Source: Clostridia bacterium (GTDB lineage Bacteria; Bacillota_A; Clostridia; Oscillospirales; CAG-272). From it: a DNA stretch of 46,918 nt. Positions 6,731 to 14,917 of the stretch are shown one piece after another. Within the stretch, counting starts at the first letter, position 1. Each line of letters begins with the position of its first letter. Under the pieces are notes generated by a model that saw only the letters and a program-made list of their open reading frames with translations, ran no database searches and was not told the DNA's origin. The stretch lies in the NCBI GenBank assembly GCA_017453335.1, contig JAFTKI010000007.1:1-46918 (forward strand). The letters are read 5' to 3'. Made by a program: the position numbers and the translations under genes.

Positions 6731-8119
6731 TTATCTTTTCTTGATTTTAATAAGATATGACGTATAGTTGGGAAGAGGTCGACGGATTGTTATTTTATCA
6801 CCGTAATAAATAATACTGTCTGCAAGAGAAAGATCATGATCCTTGTCGTGAAGATAAACGTCTATGATACTGCCGTTTTCGGACGAGAAACCGTTGAAGT
6901 CAACAGATATTTGCGTTCCTTCGTGGTTGTCGTCGTTGTGATAATGCGTAATTATCAACGCCGCTTCCTCTTCATTTCTTGCAGCGCAAATATATACGTT
7001 GGGATTGTCGCAATCACAGTAGGTTGATTGTCCGAGCGTATAGAGCGTATGAAACATGGGAAATGAGTAGTAAGCTTTCGTTGTTATCTTTCCAAGCTGC
7101 ATAAAATCAAACAGACCGTTCCAATTGCAGGGTCTTGCGTCGTAATACATAAGCATATCAACGGAACCGCGTTGACAGGAGCACATCGTTGCAAGATTGA
7201 ATGCCGCCCCCTTCACTTTCTTCTGCTCGATGCAGCTGTATATCATGTCATCTCCGGACCAGCCAAGAACATAATTCCACTCGTTGAGAATGCTTTCGGT
7301 TTCGGTAAATCCATTTTGATCCAACAACTCACGCATACGCGCGGCCCGAGTATCGATAGCATCGATATCATGGGCATAAATATGCCAAGAAAGGAAATCA
7401 AGCGGGGCTTTGAGCTGGGCGAGGAATTTTTCAGCAAACCCATGATGTACAGCAAGTGCAGGACCTCCGATTTTCAGGTGCGGAAAGCATTGCTTTAAAT
7501 GAGTTGCGGCAATGTGATAAAATTCAAAAAAGTCCTTTTGTGTACCGCTCCAAGTCCGCTTGTTTGTAGCGGAATCCTCATCCAGATCCGGTTCGTTCCA
7601 AATTTCCCAGTACTCTACGTTGCGCTTTGAACCATTTGCCCATCCCTCGTTGCAGTGGCGAATGATGTGCTCGCAGATGACTGCCCACTTTTGAAAGTCC
7701 TTCGGCACAAGTGTTCCGTATTTTTTTATTTCATGCTCGATACGTGAGCCCAATCGATAGAATATTTTTGCGCCTCCCGCTTCTATCATGTTCAGATAGT
7801 GATCGGTACAAGCAAAATCGTAGGATTGTGGATTGTATGGGTCAGCATCAAAATTTGGAAAAATTGCATGAACGTCTATCGTATGTTCAAGACCGTATTT
7901 TGAATAAAATGAAGAATCGTGGGTTCGCGCATAAGGAATTCCCGCAGCTTTAAATTCTTCGAGATTGCCGTTTCTGATATTTGGATGATGATTATCACCC
8001 CATCCGCCGCTATGCTCGCCTACAGTACAGGATGGACCGTTGTTTACTGCATGCATTGGCTTTATCTTGCCGATGATTTTGTTGAAGTCAATAGTTACAT
8101 TGGTCATATACAGTTCCAA
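6731..8119 (-). CDS. GH39-like glycoside hydrolase (beta-xylosidase type fold)
   Basis: A 462-residue clan GH-A enzyme. The acid/base glutamate is E176 in EIWNEPD and the likely nucleophile is E280 in ILNEWN, the pair expected for family 39 or close relatives. The opening region HSGGWGDNH and ARTHDSS also fits GH39. There is no signal peptide, so it should act on imported oligosaccharides. A TTG at 8119 lies 8 nt after AAAGGTAG and is taken as the start; an ATG at 8107 is the alternative. The gene stands alone between its own promoter (8163-8191) and terminator (6679-6716). The substrate is not readable from sequence; xylosides, arabinosides or iduronides are possible. Confidence 0.8.
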   Translation of the reverse strand: MELYMTNVTIDFNKIIGKIKPMHAVNNGPSCTVGEHSGGWGDNHHPNIRNGNLEEFKAAGIPYARTHDSSFYSKYGLEHTIDVHAIFPNFDADPYNPQSYDFACTDHYLNMIEAGGAKIFYRLGSRIEHEIKKYGTLVPKDFQKWAVICEHIIRHCNEGWANGSKRNVEYWEIWNEPDLDEDSATNKRTWSGTQKDFFEFYHIAATHLKQCFPHLKIGGPALAVHHGFAEKFLAQLKAPLDFLSWHIYAHDIDAIDTRAARMRELLDQNGFTETESILNEWNYVLGWSGDDMIYSCIEQKKVKGAAFNLATMCSCQRGSVDMLMYYDARPCNWNGLFDFMQLGKITTKAYYSFPMFHTLYTLGQSTYCDCDNPNVYICAARNEEEAALIITHYHNDDNHEGTQISVDFNGFSSENGSIIDVYLHDKDHDLSLADSIIYYGDKITIRRPLPNYTSYLIKIKKR

Positions 8120-8162
8120 ATAGTTAAACTACCTTTCAGTTGTATTGATTCAAAGCAACATA

Positions 8163-8191
8163 ATTGTATCACACCGCCATATCAAAGTCAA
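8163..8191 (-). promoter_or_regulatory. Sigma-A promoter of the GH39-like gene
   Basis: On the minus strand, TTGACT (8191-8186), a 17-nt spacer and TACAAT (8168-8163). It lies 43 nt before the TTG start at 8119. Confidence 0.7.
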
Positions 8192-8264
8192 GTAAAATGA
8201 TGATTCTTGCTACAAAAATCTTTGTGTTTTATGAAATATATTTTCTTTCTATCGCAAAAAAAGT

Positions 8265-8304
8265 CGGGCACATCATTCAGGTCTGACCTATCATGATGTG
8301 TCCG
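8265..8304. terminator. Conserved-sequence bidirectional hairpin terminator, copy C
   Basis: CGGGCACATCAT (8265-8276) pairs with ATGATGTGTCCG (8293-8304) with one G-U pair, capped by AGGT/ACCT (8279-8282 with 8286-8289). AAAAAAA precedes and TTATTTTTAT follows. It lies 29 nt behind the truncated aldolase remnant at 8334. Confidence 0.78.
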
Positions 8305-8333
8305 TTATTTTTATATTCGCACAGTCGAAAGCA

Positions 8334-8411
8334 TCACAGCCCCGAGAACACGCGGATGGCGATCTTGCGCTCCTCGGCAATCTTCAAAATTTCGGTTAAA
8401 GTGACTAACAT
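8334..8411 (-). pseudogene. 5' fragment of a class II fructose-bisphosphate-type aldolase gene
   Basis: Twenty-five codons beginning MLVTLTEILKIAEERKIAIR match the N-terminus typical of class II ketose-bisphosphate aldolases (Fba/GatY/KbaY), and then reach a TGA at 8336-8334. The ribosome binding site ATAGGAGAA is intact. Family members are about 280 residues, so more than 90 percent of the gene is missing. The conserved terminator (copy C) follows directly, suggesting that an internal deletion joined the gene start to the region near its end. Confidence 0.7.
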
Positions 8412-8428
8412 GCTGTTCTCCTATTCTC

Positions 8429-8855
8429 TTATTCAAGCGTTTTGGCAAGCTCATAAAGCTCGTCAAGGGAGCAAAGCCCGCTCGTGGCGTCCACTGTTCT
8501 GAGGGATGCCGCCGCAGCCATACGGGCAATATTTAAAATTTCTTCGTCGGCTTTACCGTAGTAAATGCCCACGAGCGCGCCCGAACAGAACGCATCCCCC
8601 GCCCCCGTCGTGCCTTGGATATACCCCTTTGGCAAAATCGCCCTCGGTGTCCTGTCCCACCCTGCCAATGGCAAGGACGGGAATCTCGGGATCGATGCGC
8701 CGCAGATCAATGCCGTTGTTGGCAACCAATCCCCCCACCGACAGGGAAACGCTTTTGATTTTTGTCAATTCGCCCGCCGCGGGATACGCGTCAATCTCGT
8801 AAAGCTTATCCACGAGAAGCGTTCCCGCCACGGCGATGCCTTTTCGTTCTTTCAT
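8429..8855 (-). pseudogene. PfkB-family sugar kinase, internally deleted and out of frame
   Basis: The N-terminal part (about 77 residues from ATG 8855, with IAVAGTLLVDKLYEID and SVGGLVANNGIDLRRI) and the C-terminal part (TTGAGDAFCSGALVG, the anion-hole and catalytic-base motif) are both clear PfkB sequences but lie in different frames. A normal PfkB kinase has about 300-330 residues; roughly half is missing between GDFAKG and LPKGYIQG, around 8620-8640. The gene follows the FAD oxidoreductase by 24 nt and was the next enzyme of the operon. A sequencing or assembly artefact is less likely because both a deletion and a frame change are present and the next gene is truncated too. Confidence 0.82.
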
Positions 8856-8879
8856 ATCCGTTGTACTCTGTCCATAGCG

Positions 8880-10331
8880 TCAAATGATCGCGCCATTTTC
8901 GACAAGACGTGCGCGCAACGCCTGCACGTCGATCGTTTTGGGCGTTTTATGTTCCTTGACCGCCATTGCTGCCGCAACACCCGCAGCCTCACCGAGCGCC
9001 ATGCACTGTGCAGTGGGACGTGTCGCACCCGACGCTCCGCGCTCTGCGGAAATGGGACGGCCCGCAACAAGCAGGTTTTCCACGTTCAGGGGGAGCATCA
9101 CGCGGTAAGGGATATGAAATCTCCAGTGGTTGAGATCCACGTTTTCAACCTCCTTGGGAAGGGGATGAATGTCAAGAGGATGTCCGCCGCAGGCAATGGA
9201 GTCCTCGAAATCCTTGCCCGAGAGCACGTCGATGACTGTGAGGCGATATTCGCCTGCAATGTGGCGCGTTTCCCGCACACCCACGTCGGGGATATAGGTG
9301 ATGCGTACGTTTTCAAACCCGGGGATCCACGCACGCAGGATCTCCGTCAAGCGGCGCGCTCCGTTTTGAAGCGTATACTGTGCGTTGCTGAGAATACGCG
9401 CGTCCAACCCGTTGGAGTCGTCGCTACCCGTGCCGCAACCCGGCCCCAGCAGGATGGCTTCGTCCTTTTCGGGCAGATTGTAGACCTGAACCAGCCCAAG
9501 ACTCCCTGGAAAGGAGTTGTATTCCCCAAGGCGTATGCGGAACACGCACATCTCACCCGCCTCGTAGTTCTCACGTGCATTTTCATAGGACATCACACCA
9601 AATTCGTGTTGGTGATAACGCTCGGGGTTGACTTTCAAATAGTCGAACAGGCGCGCGTAATCCACGTTGCGTACGCGGTACATCGTGCCAAAGTGCTGCA
9701 TCTCTCCTGCGAATGCGGCAAAGCCTGCGGCAACCTCCTCCTCGGTTGCACCCGCATAGAAGGGAACGCCCGCCAAAGCCGCAACGTCCGCGTCACCCGT
9801 GGCATCGATCACCACGCGCGCGCCGATCTCGCAAAAGCCCTCCTTGTTGCAAACCACCACGCCCGTGACGGTATCTTCTTTTTTGTTGACCAATACCACG
9901 CGGGTATCGTAAAGCACCTCGACCCCACTCTCCTTCAGCATCTGCATCAGCACCCACTGCGCCTCTGCCTTGTCGGTGAATACGTAGCTACCCGCCTCGC
10001 CGTGCGTGCCGAGTGCCGTTCCGCCATCGATCATGCGCTTGACGTATTCGTGCGACAGCCCTCTGACAACCTGCACCTTTTCGGGGCTACGCCCCAGCTC
10101 GTCCAACACCTCGTTTTTGTACTTATCAACGTCACGGCAATGCTCGGAAAACTTGGTAATGCCTGCCTCGCCCACGGTCAGCATCCCGCCAACGGTAAAG
10201 GTTCGCTCGACTAAGAGCGTTTTAGCTCCCTCGCGCGCGGCGGCAATCGCCGCAAAGCAGCCGGCGGTTCCGCCACCGCAAACAACGACGTCATAAGAGC
10301 CGTAGGGCTTGGCTTCGATCTGATATTTCAT
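8880..10331 (-). CDS. FAD-dependent oxidoreductase (FAD_oxidored family)
   Basis: A 483-residue flavoprotein with an N-terminal Rossmann dinucleotide site, VVVCGGGTAGCFAAIAAAREGAKTL split around residues 15-40, ending in the acidic VE that binds the ribose. A second FAD motif, VVIDATGDADVAALAG, and the C-terminal GATRPTAQCMALGEAAGVAAAMA complete the fold of the PF12831 type. Proteins of this type are frequent in carbohydrate gene clusters and are poorly characterised; oxidation of a sugar or sugar-derived substrate is an inference. The start at 10331 has AACGAGGT upstream. It is the fourth gene of the operon starting with the M55 gene. Confidence 0.85.
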   Translation of the reverse strand: MKYQIEAKPYGSYDVVVCGGGTAGCFAAIAAAREGAKTLLVERTFTVGGMLTVGEAGITKFSEHCRDVDKYKNEVLDELGRSPEKVQVVRGLSHEYVKRMIDGGTALGTHGEAGSYVFTDKAEAQWVLMQMLKESGVEVLYDTRVVLVNKKEDTVTGVVVCNKEGFCEIGARVVIDATGDADVAALAGVPFYAGATEEEVAAGFAAFAGEMQHFGTMYRVRNVDYARLFDYLKVNPERYHQHEFGVMSYENARENYEAGEMCVFRIRLGEYNSFPGSLGLVQVYNLPEKDEAILLGPGCGTGSDDSNGLDARILSNAQYTLQNGARRLTEILRAWIPGFENVRITYIPDVGVRETRHIAGEYRLTVIDVLSGKDFEDSIACGGHPLDIHPLPKEVENVDLNHWRFHIPYRVMLPLNVENLLVAGRPISAERGASGATRPTAQCMALGEAAGVAAAMAVKEHKTPKTIDVQALRARLVENGAII

Positions 10332-10355
10332 GCTATTGTACCTCGTTTCTTAAAA

Positions 10356-11909
10356 TTAAAATTCCCACGGAAAAATGTCAATGTAATTGAATTTGACAGG
10401 AGAACCGCACAGGCGCAGCGTTAAGCGGTTTTTACCGTTTTGGACGGCAGACAAGGGCACGCGGTATGCGCAGCAGGTGGTCTCGTCTCCGTGCATGGGT
10501 GGATAGTCGTTATCCTCGGGGTATGGTTCGGAAATATCCGACACGGGGGTTGCTTTGACGCCGTTGAAGAATATTTCAACGATGCTATCCCCCAATGGCT
10601 CACACGCCGTTACGCGTAAACGAAAATCACTTTGCCAGCCACCCGTCGGCTCTGCTAAATACATTTCCAAATCGTGTTTTTTATCGGGCGTGAATGCTTT
10701 TTCAAGCTGTGAATTTTTGTCCCATGCCTTTGCAATAAAGAAATGTTGCGGTGCACGTGCCACAAAATCACGGTCGCGCACGTTACCGACGGCATGGAAG
10801 GGCGGCTCGTTGAAGGGGCCGCGCCCCTCGCACCCATGCTCGCGGTAGTAGTGAAAATTAAAGAAGGAGATCCCCTGCGCACCTGCGGTGTATGCTAAGT
10901 GTGCGGTGGAATAGATTTCGTTTGGTGTTACACGTCGGAACGTGAAATCGTCATAGCCTGTTTTGATGAGGGTCTTGCCTTGTGCCGTGGTGTGGCAAAT
11001 TTCAAAATAAACGGCAAGGTCCGACATTCTTTGAACGAACGCCTCGCGTTCCACCCATTGATCACAGTAGAAGAAAGGCGAGACGTTGACCATTTCCACG
11101 CCCAGCGCCTTCAAACGCTCGGGGCAAAGCCCCAGCTCGTTCCATAATTTCAAGTTACAGGGAACGCGCACGCAAAGATAGCGATGCCGCCCGTTTTTTG
11201 CAGTACGGTCAAGCACGGCACGCACGTCGGAGATGAACTTTTCCACCACCGCTTGCCGTTCCTCGAAGGTGGTTTCCTTGACGTTGAACAGATTCGGGTG
11301 GCGTTGAAAATCCAACTCATAGCCGTCAAGATCGTAATCCTCGCATTGCTCGGTGACGAGAGACAGCATGTGCGCGGGAATTTCGGGGTAGATCCAATTG
11401 AGTGCGCGATCCTCCCAACGCGAAAGATCCGTGCCGAGCATTTTGTCACGGTTTTCGGCAACGAAACTGCTGATGCTGTGATACCCGCGCACGTGCCCAC
11501 GGAGGTCGATGTTTTCTACGTGATGCTCGTCATTGACGCGAAGGGACACGAAGGGGGCTTGCCCAAAGTCGCGACACGCCTCAATAAAATCTGCAAGATA
11601 ATCACCGCCTTCGTGTACGTAGCGACAACCGCCGCCCAGTCTGTTTAGCTGTTCGTCGGTTACACCAAAGTACTCCTTCCACCACGCCTTGTGCTCGGAG
11701 TAAGGGTACAGTCTGCTTTTATACCACGGTACGTGCCCGTGAGCGAGCTGAATCAGGTGCACGTCGGCAAGGCCTTGCACCTCGCGCACGCTTGCACGCA
11801 GCTCCTCGCGTCCCGCATATCCTCCGCGCTTGTGGTAGGGAGATACGCAGGTATCCAGATTGGTGGTGTCGTTGCTGTAAAGATTGCGGAAAGGAATGGT
11901 TGGATTCAT
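10356..11909 (-). CDS. Uncharacterised TIM-barrel-like carbohydrate-cluster protein
   Basis: A 517-residue protein without a signal peptide. The middle part looks like a glycosidase-type barrel: DLDGYELDFQRHP (a barrel strand with acidic residues), RYLCVRVPCN and GVEMVNVSPFFY. The C-terminal 120 residues (from about DSIVEIFFNG) read as a beta-sandwich accessory domain. I do not recognise a named glycoside hydrolase family. The ATG at 11909 is chosen because GAGGGAA precedes it and because it starts one base after the stop of the upstream isomerase gene. Position in the operon suggests a hydrolase or lyase for the same substrate, but this is inference only. Confidence 0.7.
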   Translation of the reverse strand: MNPTIPFRNLYSNDTTNLDTCVSPYHKRGGYAGREELRASVREVQGLADVHLIQLAHGHVPWYKSRLYPYSEHKAWWKEYFGVTDEQLNRLGGGCRYVHEGGDYLADFIEACRDFGQAPFVSLRVNDEHHVENIDLRGHVRGYHSISSFVAENRDKMLGTDLSRWEDRALNWIYPEIPAHMLSLVTEQCEDYDLDGYELDFQRHPNLFNVKETTFEERQAVVEKFISDVRAVLDRTAKNGRHRYLCVRVPCNLKLWNELGLCPERLKALGVEMVNVSPFFYCDQWVEREAFVQRMSDLAVYFEICHTTAQGKTLIKTGYDDFTFRRVTPNEIYSTAHLAYTAGAQGISFFNFHYYREHGCEGRGPFNEPPFHAVGNVRDRDFVARAPQHFFIAKAWDKNSQLEKAFTPDKKHDLEMYLAEPTGGWQSDFRLRVTACEPLGDSIVEIFFNGVKATPVSDISEPYPEDNDYPPMHGDETTCCAYRVPLSAVQNGKNRLTLRLCGSPVKFNYIDIFPWEF

Positions 11910-11910
11910 A

Positions 11911-12792
11911 TTAGTTTCCCTCAAAAGCGGATTTCCAGACCTCGACAAATCGTGCAAGGCTTTCCTCCGGGGAGCGTCCTTCGTAAGGACGCATTTCAAA
12001 GGAAACGGTCGCGTCGGAGCGATCGGGATAGCCGATTTCTTTCAGCATACGAATAAATCGAATACCGTCTGTTTCCGTGTAGAGCCCGTCGGGGTGATTC
12101 CACGCGGTGTGCCTGTCGCCGTAAAAAGGGCTTTCGGGGTTCATCACGCCGTTGCCAAGGTGAATGTGGTTCAGCACGCTCTTGGATTTTTCCAAGGCAC
12201 TCTCAAGCGTTTCGTGCATGATCGGCACGTGGCACATGTCCAAGAGAAGCCCGATGCGCGAAAATCCGTTTTCTTTTACAAGGTTGATAAATTCCACGGT
12301 TTCGTCCACGGGGCCGAACAAAAACTTTTTATCAATGTCGCGGTCGGTGGGTTCAAGCGAAAGGCAAACGTCGTCGGGAAGCTGGGAAGCGACGCGCAAG
12401 GTCAGCTCCAACACGCGTTCCTTTGCGGCTTTGCGGTCGGATGGGAGATCGGGGCCCAAGGCGAAAACGATCTTTTTGGAGCCTACGTCAAGCGCATAGC
12501 CGATCTCGCGCATCAAAAGATTGTAAGCGCGGTCGCGCTCTGCTTTATCGGGAGACGCGGGAAAGGATGGCACCTCGCCAAAACGGTCTCCCACGTTGTA
12601 GTTGATGACCTTTCCACTCTCACGCAGGAGCTTGATTTCCTCCCTTGCACGTTCGCCGCGCCAGAGCCAGCAGTCCAAGGCATCGGTCAAGGTGTTTGCC
12701 GCAAGCTTTTTCAGCGTTTCGGTGTGTGCCTGCGCATCCGTCATGGCTTCAGGATACAGAAATTGATGATTGATACCTAACATTACCGACAT
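11911..12792 (-). CDS. Sugar phosphate isomerase/epimerase (xylose isomerase-like TIM barrel)
   Basis: A 293-residue protein of the AP endonuclease 2 / xylose isomerase-like superfamily. Features include CLSLEPTDRDIDKK with a metal-binding glutamate, IGLLLDMCHVPIMHE with the Asp and His ligands, HIHLGN with the next histidine, and a final glutamate in VSFEMRPYEG. These support a divalent-metal-dependent isomerase or epimerase acting on a sugar or polyol. The ATG at 12792 has GGAGATGG upstream; an ATG at 12783 (MLGINHQF) is a possible alternative. It overlaps the end of the M55 gene, showing tight translational coupling. Confidence 0.82.
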   Translation of the reverse strand: MSVMLGINHQFLYPEAMTDAQAHTETLKKLAANTLTDALDCWLWRGERAREEIKLLRESGKVINYNVGDRFGEVPSFPASPDKAERDRAYNLLMREIGYALDVGSKKIVFALGPDLPSDRKAAKERVLELTLRVASQLPDDVCLSLEPTDRDIDKKFLFGPVDETVEFINLVKENGFSRIGLLLDMCHVPIMHETLESALEKSKSVLNHIHLGNGVMNPESPFYGDRHTAWNHPDGLYTETDGIRFIRMLKEIGYPDRSDATVSFEMRPYEGRSPEESLARFVEVWKSAFEGN

Positions 12793-13580
12793 GCCGCCAC
12801 CATCTCCTTTTCATAAAGCAAATACTGCGACCACGTGGGAAGCAGACGCTCACCGCGCATCACGACGGTGTTCTCGTCCTCAAAGATCTCAGGGTGCAGC
12901 TCGCGCATCTTGTAAAGATAAGGGCAATCCGAAAATTGAATACGGATCTCGTAAGGCGCTTTGACCGTAAACGGTTTGATATCGGCAAGCGCCGCCTCGC
13001 GCGCCTTGTTACGAAGAAGCTTTGCACTTTCGACGGGCGAGAGACAAATTGCGGTATCTGCGGTCAGCGAGGTTTTTACGGGACAGGTGACAATACCCGT
13101 GCCCAGCTCCTCTGCCTCGCGGCAGCCGAGGTCGTCGCCCGAGACGAATTTGAGCGGTACCCCTTGCTCTGCGGCGAGTGCTGCCTCCATGCCGATCTCA
13201 CCAACGAGGATTCCGTTGAGATGGATCGTATCGTATTCGCGCAGATAGCTGTGTGCCAGAAGAGCGTTTTTGACGTGCTGCATGGTGTGAAGTCCCACCA
13301 TGTAGAGTCCATCAACGTTCCTGCCGCCCACACCGCGCCAAAGATCACCGCGGATCGGCTTTCCCATGACCACGGGCTCGTCGATCTGCGTCACGTCTAC
13401 GTTTCTGCCATCGGTGTGCATATCATACACCACCGCCTCGCCGCCCGCCTCGCGGATCCCTTCCAAAACAGCCTTGAGATCGTTCATCAGCATATCCTTT
13501 CCGAACTGCGTTCTCTCGGCTTGGGCAAAGGTGGTAACACCCGTAACGCCCTCAATATCTGTCATAACCAAAAAATTCAT
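12783..13580 (-). CDS. M55 family metallopeptidase (D-aminopeptidase DppA-like)
   Basis: A 265-residue protein with the M55 layout. D8 and E10 in MTDIEGVTG are the first zinc ligands, H55 follows in VYDMHTDGRN, H98 in MVGLHTMQH, H110 in ALLAHSY and E128 in GEIGM. DppA, the model enzyme, is a D-alanine-releasing aminopeptidase. In this cluster of sugar enzymes the substrate may instead be an N-acyl amino sugar or glycopeptide, which is inference. It is the first gene of the AraC-controlled operon and has a strong promoter and AAAGGAG ribosome binding site. Confidence 0.85.
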   Translation of the reverse strand: MNFLVMTDIEGVTGVTTFAQAERTQFGKDMLMNDLKAVLEGIREAGGEAVVYDMHTDGRNVDVTQIDEPVVMGKPIRGDLWRGVGGRNVDGLYMVGLHTMQHVKNALLAHSYLREYDTIHLNGILVGEIGMEAALAAEQGVPLKFVSGDDLGCREAEELGTGIVTCPVKTSLTADTAICLSPVESAKLLRNKAREAALADIKPFTVKAPYEIRIQFSDCPYLYKMRELHPEIFEDENTVVMRGERLLPTWSQYLLYEKEMVAACR

Positions 13581-13612
13581 ACCCTACTCCTTTGTGTCAT
13601 AATGATAAAATC

Positions 13613-13641
13613 ATTATAGCAGGAGCCGGGTATGAACACAA
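13613..13641 (-). promoter_or_regulatory. Promoter of the M55-isomerase-oxidoreductase operon
   Basis: On the minus strand TTGTGT (13641-13636), a 17-nt spacer and TATAAT (13618-13613). The weak -35 and perfect -10 fit an activator-dependent promoter. The first candidate AraC site ends 5 nt upstream of the -35 box. Confidence 0.75.
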
Positions 13642-13646
13642 TAGTA

Positions 13647-13683
13647 TGTCCGATATTGGCAAAAAATGTTGTCCTATCTTTGC
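13647..13683. promoter_or_regulatory. Two candidate AraC binding sites in tandem
   Basis: TGTCCGATATTGGC (13647-13660) and TGTCCTATCTTTGC (13670-13683) are direct repeats 23 nt apart. A third copy, TGTCCGATTTTTGC, lies before the araC gene at 14588. The common form is TGTCC-K-AT-H-TT-K-GC. The inner site is 5 nt upstream of the -35 box of the M55 operon. Confidence 0.6.
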
Positions 13684-14525
13684 GCGCACTCCGTATCACG
13701 AAATTGCATCGGTGTCATGCCGGTTTTGTGAACGAAAAACTTATTAAAATAATCCGCACCGGAAAAGCCAAGCATTTGCGCGAGCCGATGCTGCGTGTAA
13801 TCGGTTTCAAGAAGCATCTTTTTACACTGCTCCAGCTTTGTTCGGTGAATGAACTCCAGCAGCCCCATCCCCTCGTACTTTTGGAAAAGTCTTCCCAACT
13901 GCTTGGCGCTGATGTGGCAGTAAGCGGCAACCACCTCGCACGTGAAAAGGATGTCATAGTTGTCCTCCACGTATTTTTTGGCCTTGAGAACCCGATCGTC
14001 ATACCTCTCCTCACGATGCCCCGATGTCGGCATCCGAAACGAAATCACGTGATAAACCAAGGCATGCAAGGTGTGTTTGATCAAAAAATCCCGATTTTCA
14101 CACATTTTGCCGGCATAATAGAAGACCAATCCCAATTGGAGCATCATTTCTTTGCCGATTGGGAGAACCTGATATTCTGCGGCAGTCAATCCCGCAGAAA
14201 TTTTATCCGATCCGCATTCCACCGCAAGCGTCAGCTTTTCAAATTCCGCGCTGCAGCTGACCACGCGATGTGGGCAGAAGGGAGAGATCGTGACAAATTC
14301 TCCATCCTGCACCGTTACAAGCCGATCCCTGATGTCGTACACAATGTTTCCCTTTAAGATAAAGTGTATTTCAAAAAAAGAATGTTGGTGGCGTCTGAAA
14401 TTTAACGTATCCCGATTTTTTGCCTCGTTTGCCGAGATCCACTGCACCGAAAAAGCATCCCCCGAAAGCTGCGCACGGGAAATCGTACACCGATTGATAA
14501 CGTCGGCATTCCATTGAATTTCCAT
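13674..14525 (-). CDS. AraC-family transcriptional regulator
   Basis: A 283-residue regulator with an N-terminal cupin-type sensing half (FRRHQHSFFEIHFILKG, DGEFVTISPFCPHRV) and a C-terminal pair of helix-turn-helix units from about residue 180 (YCHISAKQLGRLFQKYEG and HRLAQMLGFSGADYFNKFFVHKTGMTP, here quoted in parts). It probably senses a sugar and activates the operon that starts 94 nt downstream, and its own gene: both promoters carry the same 14-nt motif at the same distance from the -35 box. The start at 14525 follows a GAGGTGAGGAG stretch. Confidence 0.88.
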   Translation of the reverse strand: MEIQWNADVINRCTISRAQLSGDAFSVQWISANEAKNRDTLNFRRHQHSFFEIHFILKGNIVYDIRDRLVTVQDGEFVTISPFCPHRVVSCSAEFEKLTLAVECGSDKISAGLTAAEYQVLPIGKEMMLQLGLVFYYAGKMCENRDFLIKHTLHALVYHVISFRMPTSGHREERYDDRVLKAKKYVEDNYDILFTCEVVAAYCHISAKQLGRLFQKYEGMGLLEFIHRTKLEQCKKMLLETDYTQHRLAQMLGFSGADYFNKFFVHKTGMTPMQFRDTECAQR

Positions 14526-14553
14526 CTCCTCACCTCACTTTCCAGCCGTCTTT

Positions 14554-14582
14554 ATTATACATCCTTTTCTTGCTTTTTTCAA
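14554..14582 (-). promoter_or_regulatory. Promoter of the araC-type gene
   Basis: On the minus strand TTGAAA (14582-14577), a 17-nt spacer and TATAAT (14559-14554), 28 nt before the ATG at 14525. Confidence 0.75.
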
Positions 14583-14587
14583 TAGCA

Positions 14588-14601
14588 TGTCCGATTTTTG
14601 C
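14588..14601. promoter_or_regulatory. Candidate AraC autoregulation site
   Basis: TGTCCGATTTTTGC matches the two sites at 13647 and 13670 and sits exactly 5 nt upstream of the -35 box, as at the M55 operon promoter. Confidence 0.55.
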
Positions 14602-14733
14602 ACCCCCCAAAAAAAATCGTACCCGGGAGATGCCTTTTGAAAATGGCAGAGCATCTTTTTCGGTTAACCAAACGAATCAATTTCGCAGCCTACAACCAAA
14701 CGCAAACAGCCTTTGAACTTTTCCAAAAGCCCG

Positions 14734-14900
14734 TTCGCGCACACGTCAAAACGCGATATAATGCATTCAGCAAACTCTCAAACGATGTGCTCAGCGAAAA
14801 GGATTTTGCAAGGATTATATCGCAAAAAGGTGTTACGGTGCAAGGCTTTTTGAGATTTGCAAGGCTTCATAGGAGCTTTGTAAAACTCATTTCTCTGAAA
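14734..14900. repeat. Dispersed repeat with TATAAT core, copy 2
   Basis: Shares with 4866-4985 the ordered blocks TTCGCG-ACAC-TC, GATATAATGCATTCAGCA, CGATGTG-TC-GCGAA, AGGATTTTGCAAGG and TATATC-CAAAAAG. Its right part (AAGGCTTTTTGAG, then CTTTGTAAAA) resembles the spacer of the 22127 repeat. It fills most of the 526-nt gap between the araC-type gene and GH78; the rest holds promoter elements and a terminator. Confidence 0.5.
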
Positions 14901-14917
14901 ATCAATAATAAAAAAGG

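Noticed and set aside
8565..10214. 549-codon plus-strand frame opposite the FAD oxidoreductase
   Set aside because: The minus-strand protein has clear FAD motifs; the plus-strand product is rich in His, Arg and Cys and matches nothing.
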